The notes under the pieces are model-generated. The model made no database searches, was not told the origin of the DNA, and was given only the letters and a program-made list of their open reading frames with translations. The translations under genes and the position numbers were made by a program. This document shows positions 24,501-35,316 of a stretch of DNA of 64,000 nt, piece by piece (positions within the stretch are counted from its first letter, which is position 1; the number at the start of each line of letters is the position of its first letter). The stretch is taken from NCBI GenBank assembly GCA_020726505.1, contig JAHLEZ010000001.1, positions 3,472,001 to 3,536,000 on the forward strand. The letters are read 5' to 3'. Source of the DNA: Leptodontidium sp. MPI-SDFR-AT-0119. Lineage: Eukaryota > Ascomycota > Leotiomycetes > Helotiales > Leptodontidiaceae.

Positions 24501-24696
24501 CCCCAACGACAATGTTGTCGATCCTGTATAATCGGGTCTCGGTCCGTCTTCAAGTACAGCCACACTGGCCTAATATCGAGCGCCTGACATCGAGTGCCTG
24601 ACATCGAGTGCCGGACATCGAGTGCCGGACATCGAGTCCACACAGGCTGGTTACCTGTTAGTATAACGATAGTACATGGAATGGATGAGGTACTGC
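21571..24696. other. 3.1-kb region with no convincing gene
   Basis: Both strands have only short, overlapping, unlikely frames. The first kilobase has direct-repeat-like tracts (TGACTTGACTTGACTTG near 21768; GGCATGGCATGGCATGACAT near 21855; CCCCTCCCCTCCCCT near 22312). The remainder is AT-rich. It probably holds a long leader of the RGS gene. It may also hold a non-coding transcript or a lineage-specific gene that I cannot see. The only clear element is the 14-bp tandem array at 24571. Confidence 0.4.
24571..24640 (+). repeat. Tandem array of a 14-bp unit, five copies
   Basis: Five consecutive 14-bp units with consensus TGACATCGAGTGCC. The second and third copies are identical, and the others differ by one to four bases. 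It lies downstream of the small minus-strand gene at 24697-25176, possibly in its 3' UTR. Confidence 0.85.
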
Positions 24697-25176
24697 TCAA
24701 GATATTGGTGGTTTCACTCGACGGCGACCCCCTCGCGCCTTCCCAAAGCTCTTTGTAACTTTCGCCTCGTGAGTTCTTTTACGAAGTCTTGAAGAGATCG
24801 GGGCATCCGCTGAGGAGGATGCTTTCGTCTTCTTCTTCTTCCTCTTCTGCTCTTTATTCGACTGCCGCGTCTGTTGGAGCCTCCAGAATTCGGCATCGTA
24901 CAGATCAGCCTCTGCCCTCCAGTAATCTGGGTCATGATGTGCAAAGCGTATTACCTCTATCTGGGTTGCTGTGATGCCAATATCGAGAAGGCGTTGGCGG
25001 CTCAGTTTGCAAGCGTTCCTCCAGTGTGTTGTTTCGTCAACGACGTCTGCTCTAATGTCAGGGGCAGTTTGCCTGGAGTCTATCGACCACGTTGGGGATG
25101 GCTTCATCTGAAGCAGCTTGAAGAAGTTAGGCCGGGTGTGCTGAGTCCGAAAACTGGTGTCAAGAAAGGAACACAT
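24697..25176 (-). CDS. Hypothetical basic protein
   Basis: A 159-codon frame with protein-like composition. The region around residues 45-105 is predicted helical (RQRLLDIGITATQIEVIRF, then DYWRAEADLYDAEFWRLQ). It is followed by a Lys-rich stretch (KEQKRKKKKTK) that could be a nuclear localisation signal, and an Arg/Gly-rich end (GKARGGRRRVKPP). A second possible start lies 23 codons in. I do not recognise a family. It could be a real small nuclear protein or a chance frame; the coherent charge pattern is the main support. The gap to the kinase gene at 25550 is about 370 bp and holds nothing clear. Confidence 0.4.
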   Translation of the reverse strand: MCSFLDTSFRTQHTRPNFFKLLQMKPSPTWSIDSRQTAPDIRADVVDETTHWRNACKLSRQRLLDIGITATQIEVIRFAHHDPDYWRAEADLYDAEFWRLQQTRQSNKEQKRKKKKTKASSSADAPISSRLRKRTHEAKVTKSFGKARGGRRRVKPPIS

Positions 25177-25549
25177 GGTATCAGTGTCGTGAGAAGAAGG
25201 TGTAGAAGTAGTAGCTTATGTATGGCATGATCGACGGAATGAATGGCTGAACCTAACATCAGTATGCAATGCAACGCATCGAAACGCTCTGCCTCGACAT
25301 AACCTTAATCTACCACTTCCCATAAAAAAATATCACGACAGGTACCTAACTATACATACCTGAGCGGTTCTTCAAACGCCATCTTATTTTAGCATTGCCT
25401 AACAACCTACGCGAATAGCCCGTGACGGCTGTGGCCAAGCGCCGGCCCATGGTGGGTCGCCCATCATTGATTACTCATACTCGCTTCGCTAACCACCTGA
25501 GTTGCCAGCCAAATAATCTTCTGATAGTCTTTCTTCCGTTCAAATCGAA
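25177..25549. other. Divergent intergenic region
   Basis: About 0.37 kb between the small minus-strand frame and the kinase start at 25550. Nothing specific is seen. Confidence 0.4.
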
Positions 25550-27304
25550 ATGGCTAAACGTTGCTTAAGCCTCAAGACGTCACTACATTCCTTCATCTAT
25601 CGATCGCCCTGCTCCTATCTGTTTCTCCTATATTTGCCTCGATCATTTGTTAGAACCACGGCTACGTCTCCTCACTCTAAGTTTCCTACTTCCGGGTTTG
25701 TGGTACTAGACGCAACTAAGAAAATCGAGGAAGAAGATATTCCCTCCTACGTCCCAGAGGATTACTATCCGGTTTATATTGGTGAAGTATTCAAGTCTAG
25801 ATACCAGGTTGTGACAAAATTAGGATTCGGGGTGAATTCTACGGTTTGGCTGTGCAGAGATATTAGGTATGGATTTGAACTACATTTATTTAACTAGTCG
25901 AGATTCTTTTTAATATATTAATAGAGAACACCTATATCTAACGCTCAAAATACGTGTTCGAACCAAAGAGCATGATCTTGTGGACCTACATAGTGATCGC
26001 GAAATCACAATCAACGAGCACTTACAAAGTAATCCTATTGAACATCTTGGGAAAGACATAGTCCGAAGAGTCCTTGATTCATTTGAGATTGCCAGTCCTA
26101 ATGGAAATCACAAATGCATACTTTATCAACCGCTTGGAATGAGTTTCACCGAGTATCTAAGACTTCTTCCTTAGAATAGATTTCCAAAAGATCTTGCCCA
26201 AAGGAGCGTTCAACTCCTCCTTATAGCCCTAGATTATTTACACCAATGCCACATCGTTCACACTGGTAAGCTCTTAGTCATATAAAATAAGTCTTCTTGT
26301 AGTGATTAGAAGCTAATTCGCTGTCAGATATTTCACCAAATAACGTGCTCCAAAAGATTAAGGATGACTCAATCATTTCCCAGATTGAGAAAAGCGAACT
26401 GGAACAACCCATCGCCCGGAAGGTTCTCAACGATCGCACTATCTATAAATCTCGATCAATGCCTTTAAGTACATGCCCACCAGTCCTCTGTGATCTTGGT
26501 GAAGCTAGAGTTGGTACCCAAAAGCACAGAGGTGATATTATGCCTGGAATTTACCGCGCCCCGGAGGTGATTTTGGGAATGGATTGGGATTCTAAAGTGG
26601 ATATTTGGGCGATTGGTGTCATGGTGAGTACAAATCAATGACAAAAGGGTTGACTCTGCTGGCGCATTGTTGCTTGACTTATGATGGGAGTGTTTTGGAA
26701 TATCCCACATGTTAGGTCACACTACTTGGCTGAAGTAACGAAGACATTTCAAGTCAAAAATCAGATGCCCTCCGTAGCTAGGATATGAACAAGCTAAAAC
26801 CTAGCTAACTTTTATCTAATCTACCTAGACGTGGGATCTTCTTGAAGGCGGCCATTTATTCTTGGCAAGGAAAAATCGAATACTAGATGATGAACAGCAC
26901 CTTGCAGGAATGGTTTCACTTTTGGGGCCTCCACCTCCAGAATTCTTGAAGCGGAGTGAAAAGTGCTATCAATACTGGGACAGTCAAGGTATTACACCAA
27001 AATCCCTGTTCTTCTAACTCAAAAAAGATAGTATTGTTCTGCTCAGGTCACTATACGGTAATAATTTGCTGATATTACTATAGGAAACTGGAAAGGCTCC
27101 GTTCCGATTCCTGATCAATCTTTCGAAATCCGTGAGCAGTGGCTTCATAGGGAAGATCGGGCTCTTTTTGTACAATTCTTGCGCAGGATGTTATGCTGGA
27201 TGCCAGAAGAGAGGCCCGTTGCGGAGGAGCTGGCTTTTGATGAGTTTTTGATGCAGCCACATGCCACCGCATTTTCGGGAACATCGACCGAGACACTGAC
27301 GTAG
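25550..27304 (+). pseudogene. SRPK-like serine/threonine protein kinase with an in-frame stop
   Basis: Five exons: 25550-25866, 25925-26265, 26328-26623, 26829-26988 and 27084-27304. The exon sum (1335 bp) keeps one frame of 445 codons, but codon 189 is TAG at 26172-26174. Kinase motifs are otherwise in order: glycine loop KLGFGVNSTVW, the lysine in LTLKIR, catalytic loop IVHTDISPNNVL (the HTD form typical of SRPK), DLG in place of DFG (LCDLGEAR), YRAPEVILG, and a C-lobe with KVDIWAIGVM. The sequence before the glycine loop (EEDIPSYVPEDYYPVYIGE) is also SRPK-type. SR-protein kinases phosphorylate splicing factors, but fungi have many lineage-specific copies of unknown role. The stop falls between LRLLP and NRFPKDLAQ, a stretch that is continuous in relatives, so a hidden intron is unlikely. 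A CAG to TAG change would explain it (inference). Confidence 0.75.
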
Positions 27305-28278
27305 AAAATTTGTCCGCCGTTCTAACTATGCCAAGATACTCTTTGATCGAGTACACTGTTTTTGTTAGAATGCTATTGATTGATTATCTAATACTCGGTT
27401 CCGACCGTTCGTCGTGAACAGCTATGCGAGATGAGGCTGGGATTGAGATTGTCAAGGAGAATTCCGAGGATTCGGGGAGTGGGGCGGAGGAGGGTATTGA
27501 TGGGGGTTTTGAGAGGATGGAGGTTGATATTGAGATGATTTTGAAGGTTTTGGGTGTTAAGTTTCCTAGTATTAATACTGTAGGGAAGTTGAGTTGATGA
27601 AGGAGGTTAGTGAAATGAAGGAGAAATTTAAGAATGAGTGCTCTGTGAGATGCGAAGAGTCTACGTAGGTATCTTGTCAAGGCTTTGATGGTTATGATGG
27701 AAGATTCTGGGGCAAGGAAGGGTATTATAATTACTTGCGTTTATAACGAGACAAATTCATCTGAAGGAGGACTGGGGATGCCAATGAATACATGACTTGA
27801 CTTGAGCTGCACTTCTCATCCATGACAACCATTTCTTGACATAAAAGCTCTAGTTAGCCAATTTGCTATATAATCCCATTCTCCACTCCGGAAAATTAGT
27901 AAAAAAAAAACAGCTAACCACTATCCATATGTCAGAAAGATCAAACAAACAAATCACTCGATGCTCCCAACAACTTTGAGCCAACACGGTATCAGACAAC
28001 CGACCAGGGGAATTTGAGGTGGTGAACTCCAGGAGGAAAAGAAGCACAGATTCACAACGCTGGAATTCGACTTCGCCTTCGCACTCGCTCTTGCTCGCGC
28101 TATGAATAGAACAGGTCGAAATATTTCACCCACAGTTTCACCTTCTTCATCAACCTCTTAAGCTTCCACAATTACAACAAAAACAACGCTTCAAGACAGC
28201 GATCTCTTCCTGAACGAGTCTTCAACCTCCAAAGCAACAATACAAAACCACCAACACCAACACCAAGCTCTCATCAAG
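27305..28278. other. Intergenic, with one small acidic open frame
   Basis: About 1 kb. A 57-codon plus-strand frame at 27424-27597 begins MRDEAGIEIVKENSEDSG and is acidic. It could be a small gene or the 3' remnant of a decayed one, and support is weak. The last 200 bp before 28279 are CA-rich, like a 5' leader. Confidence 0.35.
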
Positions 28279-29396
28279 ATGGCTAGAATCACGTAAGGCA
28301 TCTATCTCATCACACACCTCCCAAAAAAGAAAGGAAACATCTATACTGACCTGGCATCCTACCAAGACTCTCTCCACCATCCAAGAAACCCCCAGCGTTC
28401 AAGACGAGGTCACGAGCGAAGAAGGCTCCCGCTCCAGCTTCAGCATCCAAGAAGGCTTCCGTACCCAAGAAAGCTTCACAAATCAAGCACACAACTCCCG
28501 AACCAAACATCGTCGAAGACGATACAAGCCAGCTGTTTCAAGATGTTGAGAATGATCACGAGAATGGTGATAAGAATGGGGAAACCAATCTCACGACCAA
28601 CACCTCTCCAAACAGCGACCAAGGCACATTGGAGATAGAGAGGTTGAACTTGAATACACCACCATCCACCAACAAGGCCAAAAAACGCAAGATCTCCACA
28701 AATATCTCCTCCAACCCAGCAAATCTCACCACTCTCCCCTCTCAAACCACCGATAACGACACCAATCGCAAGGAACCCACGTCCGCAAACGACACAATCT
28801 CCTCCTCCATCAATACCAAAAAGCGCAAGTTCGAAAGTTCATCCACACCCTCCATCCCCCTCCGCAAACCCGCCTCCCTCGCCAAGAAATGCCCACGGTG
28901 CGGAGGCATCCACCGCTCAACCTGCGAATCGAACATGGAGCGGATTGATAGTATAAACGAGCAACTGGGCGTTATCTGGACATATACACGCGCTGTGGGG
29001 GTGTTAGTTGCTCAGATCACTTACTCTAGGTCATCTCCTTTATCTCCCTCCTCTCCCTCCTCTTTCAACCTATCACCATCATCTCTATCTGATTCTTTTT
29101 CATTTACGACCACGACTTCAGCCAAGTTTGAGACTCAGGGAGGGAATAGAGATAGAGATGTAGTGAAAGTTGAAGTTGAGGGTAAGGATAAGGTCAAGAC
29201 AGCAACCCCCCCAAAACGCCTCTACGCTGAAGCAATGCAGTGGGCGGAGAAGAGCAGGCGGCTTTTACTGGAGGCTGCTATGCGGGAGGGGGATATGGAG
29301 GAGGGTGAGAGGTTGAGGGGGTTGATTAGGAGGAGTAAATGCTCCGCTGTTGATGGTGGGGGAGGGGGAATGGTGAAGGGGAAGGAAGGATGCTGA
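28279..29396 (+). CDS. Basic, likely nuclear protein with a zinc-knuckle-like motif
   Basis: Two exons, 28279-28292 and 28367-29396, with a 74-bp intron (GTAAGG donor, CTACCAAG acceptor). The sum gives 347 residues. The first 14-bp exon adds MARIT, and the spliced N-terminus continues LSPPSKKPPAFKTRSRAKK. The first 140 residues are Lys/Ala/Pro-rich and disordered, with KAKKRK and NTKKRKF as likely nuclear localisation signals. Near residue 190 lies a compact CPRCGGIHRSTCES motif, resembling a zinc knuckle but lacking the full CCHC spacing of the classical form. A Ser-rich linker and a helical region (AEAMQWAEKSRRLLLEAAMREG) follow. I do not know the family. A role in nucleic-acid binding is suggested only by charge and the Cys/His motif. 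Confidence 0.65.
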
Positions 29397-30160
29397 GAAT
29401 TTCTTGGCTGGGATGGGGGAGAGGGTTGGGGTTCTGTTAGAGTTGGGGGATCTATGGGTGTGGGTTTGGGATCGAGGGATAGGGATGAGATGATGGCATG
29501 ATGAGTGAGGGTGAGTGGTTGACACTGGGAGACAGGTGGTTCGGAGTATTCATGTCGTCGTTATCTCCAAGCATTTGAAATTCGACGACTCTAGAAGGAA
29601 CAAAAGTAGAGCATTCTGCACTAATCAAAATACCAGAATTCCTTTTGACTTCGAGTTCTATTACCCAGCCTGCCTTCCTGCGTGCGCAAATATGAGACAT
29701 ATAAATCCTGATGTTGTTCTCTACCCTGTTCCTACTCATGTCCTTGAATCAAATCAAAAAGAGCAGGCAATCGAGGACAGAGCTTAACGCAACCATGTTT
29801 CCGTCATGTCCCTAGTAGTACCAGCAAAAAATCAACACTCACTCATACGTTTCCCAAGGCTTCAATACCGTCACCGTCTTTTTTCTCTTGAAGTATACTA
29901 TTCAGGACCTTCCAGTGACACTTCTTAGAGGAACATGCAAAAGATAGAGATCATTGTAAAAACATGGTATGGGTTGACGTAATCAATTCTGCTTCCTATC
30001 TATGACTTTCGGTCCCAGGCTATCCAGAGACCTCCAACTCAATATACCTAAGACTAAGCATACCGTAGTTTTAAGGCAAATCCATGTCGTCGAGAATACA
30101 AGGATGCAGGGGCAACCAAGTAATCAGCCAGAATAATCATCGCCCAACCCCCAAAATCCT
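29397..30160. other. Convergent intergenic region
   Basis: About 0.76 kb between the 3' ends of the zinc-knuckle-like gene and mkt1. No gene is supported. Confidence 0.5.
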
Positions 30161-33111
30161 CTATCTCCGCTTGGCCAGGTACGCGTGTGCGTTTTCCCAA
30201 ACCTTCTTGTCTGCCTCGTTGATCTCCTTGCCCAAAGTCGATACGCCCTCATACACTGCATCGAAGAACTTGAAGGCGACATCGAGATCCTCGGCGAAAT
30301 TGACGCTGTGTGGAAGATACTTCTTGATGTATTCTGCCTTGTTAGCTTCACGTTCTTCGGCAGTCCATTCGGCCTTCAAGAAATCATCGAGGTACGTCTT
30401 GACGGCAATTCCGAGACTGGTGTCGATATCTTTGGAGAAAGGAAGGCTATGGCGGGTTAGCAATATTACATTTTCCCTACAGAAACCAACACACCTTCGA
30501 CCCAATCCGTCACAGTCATCCCGAGGACGCTCCCCTTGGCCATTCAGAAGTAAAGATGCAAGAACACCTTCCAGCAGGTCCCTATCAGTTTCGCGAACTT
30601 CTTTGATGATGGAGTGGAATGACAGGAAGTTCTTGCTCAGAGGGCCAGTATAACCCAGGTTTTGGTGACGGAGCTTGAGCAGACACGAAGTACGTCCAAT
30701 CAAGATACAATTCGACTTGTCATCCTCAGATCCACGTAGAGGAGCCCCAATCAACTCGCCATGACGATTGCGTGAGTTGAGATTGTCAAAGTAGAGAAGC
30801 TCGAAAGCTAGGAAAGCGGCTTCTTCAAGATGGTGAACATCATTGTAAGCCTTGATGGATGGTCCAATTGCCTTGAGAGTCGTAGCCAAGGCCTTACCCC
30901 AGCTCGTCAATTGATGTTGGTCGTTGATATAGCCTCTGAGGTGGAGGAAGCGCCATAGAACGTTCGACTGAAGCTCGGTCTTTGAATTGATACCGGTGAT
31001 ATGACCCTTAGCTGGTGCAGCATAAATAGACGCAGCCGGAAAGTCTTTAGACTGTAAGGCGAGGAGAGCAAATGATAGAGTTCCTGGTGAGGTTCCAGTC
31101 GCCGTTGCTTGTGTCTGCAATTGTCCGTCCTTCACTCCCCAGGAATCGGTCTGTAGATTCGTTTGAGGCTGCATATTTCGATGGACAAGAGTCTTTTTCA
31201 GGCTCTCGTCAAACCAGAATATCATCTCAATATCCTTGAATTGTATGGCTCGAACGATGCGGGAAGATACCAGCGCAGCAGTGGTTTCCTTCAAAGGGAG
31301 TAGTGACTGAGTAACAAGTTTCTTGTATTCATCCGAGACCACACCATCCAAGGTAGGGAAAATGTGCCACTTCAAGTGGACAAAACAGTTGATGATTCGT
31401 GGGCCAATCAGAGCTTTGGAGAGGTAGTGGTAGAGTTCGGAAGGCATCTGCAGACCCAGGTATTCCGAATTATCGCTTGAGAGATTGTCCCAATCTCGAA
31501 TGTGAACAAGGCCATCCGTAGTGACCGTGCAGCAATGCTTTACACTCATCTTTGCCTTTCGGTACTTTATTAACCAGGTGGGATCCTGCTTTTCGAGAAT
31601 GTCTTGGAAAGTACTGCATGTAGTAGTCACAGACCGATTCGAGGTTCTCAGAAGGTTGATCGCATCGGTGAGTGTGTAAGGCTGCGAAGAAATGATGCTT
31701 TCGACTTGGAGGGGAGGGAATGGTGGCAAGAACGAGGTGCCAACCAAGAGAAGGGCATCGTGGAACATTTCTGGGTTGGCGACCACGTTGAGTTTTGTGA
31801 GAAGTTCTGACTTGATGATTCCGGAGAAGCTCTTGTCTTCCCAGTCGCTGGAGGTCGGAGGATTGATGATTGCGTCATGAATTTCGTAGAGAAGCAACTC
31901 TTTTGAGCCCATAATGCCATCGATGTACTGCTCGTCAAGTGTATCAAGGTAGGCGAGCTAGGTTATGTCAGCTGAGCCCAACGGAAGGAATATATATCAA
32001 TGTACCTGGGCGCAAGCACTAAACGGTGCAATCAGGAAGTCCAGGCCGCGCTCAGCCAGAACCTCTTGTAGAATATGGTACAAGTCTTGCGCTCGTACGG
32101 CACCTGCTCAAAGTCAATCTCAAGTCTGCCTGCGTAACAGCTCGGCACACGTACCAGAAGCACCAAAAGTCTTTACGGCATCCTCGGGGCGATTGTTGCT
32201 GTACAGGTCCCATGCCTTCTGTGTCTTTGCGAGAGCAGCTCTTGCATTTTTCAATGACATTTCATCCTTGCCGACCACAGATTGACCGTCAAATACGAAG
32301 ACTGGCCGCATTTGATTCGAGCTCCATTTATCCAACTCATTCTCAATGTGGTGCTTCAAAGCTATTGGGTCTCCACCGAGGGCTGCGAGGAGTGGTTCGT
32401 GGGAAGGTTGATCATCGATCATATGTTGTAGGTACGAGGTTGCTTCGACGCCAATGACGGCATCTTTCAGCTCCGAAAATGGCATTGTGCTGCAGAAAGG
32501 TTAGCTCTGGGGGTTCTCTGCAAGGTTGTTCCCGTCTTACTATGCATCTGAATTGACACTGAAGTGTGCATCTTGAACTGCATCAAATTTACTGTTAGCA
32601 TACGGCCAGTTCGATCCGAGCTCTCCTGTTTCTGCAGGCGCAAGGCGATTAACAGCATAATCGATATCTTCCATCAGTGCGAGATTCCGAGCTGGGTCCA
32701 TGTCCGTGTTTCTCGCCCCATTGATGATCAAAGCAGGAAATATTTGACTCGTTTGTGAGGGTGTTGGAGCACCGAAAATCTTGCTGCGGGGTGGAGCATA
32801 AGAATATGCTCTGGTGAGACCAGGACCCGAAGCGTATTCGTCGATAGAGTCTAGATCAGAGTGGTAATCTTGTGAAGAGTGGTGGGCTTGTCGTCGAGAC
32901 CAAGCTCTGGCGGGGTCCATTGCAGCTGCTTGGGCAGGGTACCAAACCTCACCACCGTTCGTCATGTTGTAGTCGCCCTGGTACATATGCGAATGATCTT
33001 CCGCGTCGTATCTCTCGTATACCATCTTGGTGATCTGGGTGCCGGCTGTTCTTGGAGGTGGGTGTGGTGATGTATCAAGTATGAAGAATGAAATATAGAC
33101 TTACGAGGCAT
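30161..33111 (-). CDS. mkt1: Mkt1-like post-transcriptional regulator (XPG/FEN1-like fold)
   Basis: Six exons: 33111-33105, 33045-32541, 32489-32155, 32103-32006, 31957-30495 and 30446-30161, sum 2694 bp, 897 residues. The first coding exon is only 7 bp. The second adds about 165 residues of Tyr/Pro-rich, probably disordered sequence (after MPPGTQITKMVYERYD). The XPG-like N-domain starts at MPFSELKDAVIGVEATSYL, with FVFDGQSV, and continues through ERGLDFLIAPFSACAQLAYL and DGIMGSKELLLY. The Mkt1 C-domain fills the rest (VLWRFLHLRGYIN; EEAAFLAFELLYFDNLN). Yeast Mkt1 binds Pbp1 and controls translation or stability of selected mRNAs and phenotypic variation. The last intron (48 bp, branch GCTAAC) is stop-free and a multiple of three, so retention would insert 16 residues. 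A TAG spans the exon 2/intron junction, so retaining that intron would truncate the protein. Confidence 0.9.
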
Positions 33112-33961
33112 CTTGACCAGAAAGCGAAGAGGCTCAAGCTAGACGTGGTATGCAGAAAGCTCTTCCCGTTTGTGAATGACGGGTGCGTGCAAATGCGAGT
33201 ACGCGATTGTGGTGGTTGAAGGTTCGAGTTCGAGGAAGGAGGTGAGGTGAGGTGAGGAGGGCGAGTGCGAGTGCGATGACGGAAGGTGCGATCGCAAGCT
33301 GTTTGCTCTGATAGATTCGGGGAAATTGAAGTCGCAGCGAATGAGCAGTGCAATGGAGATGTAGATGTGATGATGGCAGTTGATTCGGGATTTTTGTGGA
33401 GGAGATATGTACGGAGGGCTCAAAATGGCGATGAGTAGATGGGTAGGTATATCTTCAAGAAGGAGGGAGCTCAAGCTTGAATACTTTACATAATGTGGAA
33501 AACCATCCCCGGTCTGGATAGCTCCCGCGCCCAGGCACCACGCTAAGACTGCAGGGGTGATTAAGGTATTCACGTGACAGAACCAGCCTTGGCACTTTGG
33601 AGTGATCTCGGGCAGAAGAAAGGAATTCGAAAGGATCTCATCGTCGCAGCAAAACTCGTTGAACGTACGCGAATGTCCAAAGAAATAAGCCTACGCCACT
33701 GAAACTAATACCCAGGTCTAAAGTTACGATTATGAGATATTTCCTCTAAAGCTGTAGCATCTGGTTTGAGCTGAGTGAGAGTGGGGTGAAGGGTGTACCT
33801 CTCGCCACATCCATACGAGCTTATCTTGAGCCTCGCAATCACCCAATCCAGTCTCTCGAACTCTCCCAATCTTGGACTTACTTCAATCCCCAATCATTCT
33901 GTTAAGATATCTGCTAGTATTGATTGCATCAAACCTGTATTGTTCCTCTTTTGCTTAAGAA
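33112..33961. other. Divergent intergenic region
   Basis: About 0.85 kb between mkt1 and the oxygenase gene. It contains a short GAGGT/GAGTGC-rich tract near 33238-33278. No gene is seen. Confidence 0.5.
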
Positions 33962-35316
33962 ATGGCGACCTCAAACGGAAACACACCTACCTCAGCCGGA
34001 CAAATCCCTGTGATTGATATCTCAGGATCCATCCCACAAGCAGAAGTCGCCAAACAACTTGTCGACGCGGCAGCTACATATGGCTTTGTATACGTAAAGA
34101 ACCAGGGGAAAGACATCCCTGTGGAAGTCATCGACGGTATATTTCAACTAGTAAGACTTTCATTCTCCACACGCAGTCCTTCTATAACAAGAATCTATCT
34201 AACGTATTTGTCGAACGTAGTCGAAGAACTTCTTCAGCTCACCACTAGAAGAAAAAGAGCCTTGCAAGATCCAAACGAATAACCGCGGATGGGTAGGAAT
34301 GCATGCAGAGACTCTGGATACCAAGAACCAAAGGGTATGTGTATAATCTTTCGCCCCCACTTACCTTCCCCATCACTAACACCCAAGCAGATTGGGTGAT
34401 TTCAAAGAGTATTTAACACCTCCTTCTCAATTCATGGAAACATAGACTTACCTACTGAAGGGCTTTCAATCTAGCCGAATTCGCCAACGGTAAAGCCCAG
34501 CAACCCCTCCCTCCAGCTTTCACGCCCCACGAAGAGCAACTCGACAGATTCCACAAATACTGCCACAGCCTAATGGAAAAGCTCCTCATTCTCTTCGCCA
34601 TCGGTCTCGAGGTAACCCCCCTCCTCCCCCCAAAAAACTCACACCATCCTCCTCATTCTAACAAACTCCCTCAGGTCGATCCCGCTCAAGGAGGATCAGA
34701 TTGGTTCGCCAGCCGCCATCGCGGAGACGACGATAGTTCATGCACTCTCCGCCTCCTCCACTACCCTCCTATCCCATCGGGTACAGATTACAAGCCCGAA
34801 GTCGACATCCGAGCTGGCGCACATTCCGACTACGGATCCATCACGCTTCTATTCCAACGTCCTGGCCAACCCGGGTTGGAAATAATCCCACCGTCCACAA
34901 CTGTACAGCACGGACAGAGAGACTACAGTAACAAAGCCTCCTGGACACCTGTCCCTGTGTTCCCACCAGGTACAGAAACCGACCCATCTCCTCCGATATT
35001 AGTCAACATCGGTGATCTGCTGAGTTACTGGACGAACAACCTTTTAAAAAGTACCGTGCATCGAGTTGTGTTTCCGAATTCAGGGAAGGAGGGTGGAGAG
35101 GATAGGTATAGTATTGCGTATTTTGGACATCCGATGGGAGCGACGGTGTTGGTGCCTGTTCCTAGTGAGATGGTGAGGGCGCTGGATGGGGTCAACGCTG
35201 GTGCGAGTACGGGAGTGGAAGCGATGACTGCGGATGAGCATTTGATGAGTCGTTTGAAAGCCACGTATGGAGGCTTGTATGATGATAAAAAAGATGTGAA
35301 AGCTGCAGAGTCGTGA
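33962..35316 (+). CDS. 2-oxoglutarate/Fe(II) oxygenase of the isopenicillin N synthase type; apparent +1 frame break
   Basis: Five exons: 33962-34150, 34221-34334, 34391-34408, 34461-34611 and 34675-35316. N-terminal DIOX_N motifs are IPVIDISG, ATYGFVYVKNQG and NRGWVGMHAETLD. The catalytic domain has the iron ligands HxD (AGAHSDYGS, near residue 206) and the distal His (STVHRVVFP, near 285), plus the 2-oxoglutarate RxS (DRYSIAYFG). Such enzymes oxidise small molecules; the substrate is unknown. The exon sum is 1114 bp, one more than a multiple of three. The 18-bp third exon reads ATTGGGTGA in the incoming frame, an immediate stop, but with one G fewer it would read IGDFKE and run into AFNLAEF, as relatives do. 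I found no donor or acceptor that rescues the frame. The 63-bp intron 34612-34674 is itself open and a multiple of three. Confidence 0.75.

Noticed and set aside
33139..33573. 144-codon minus-strand frame upstream of mkt1
   Set aside because: It lies in the mkt1 leader and promoter, with Ser/His/Pro-rich low-complexity translation of a GAGGT-type repeat.
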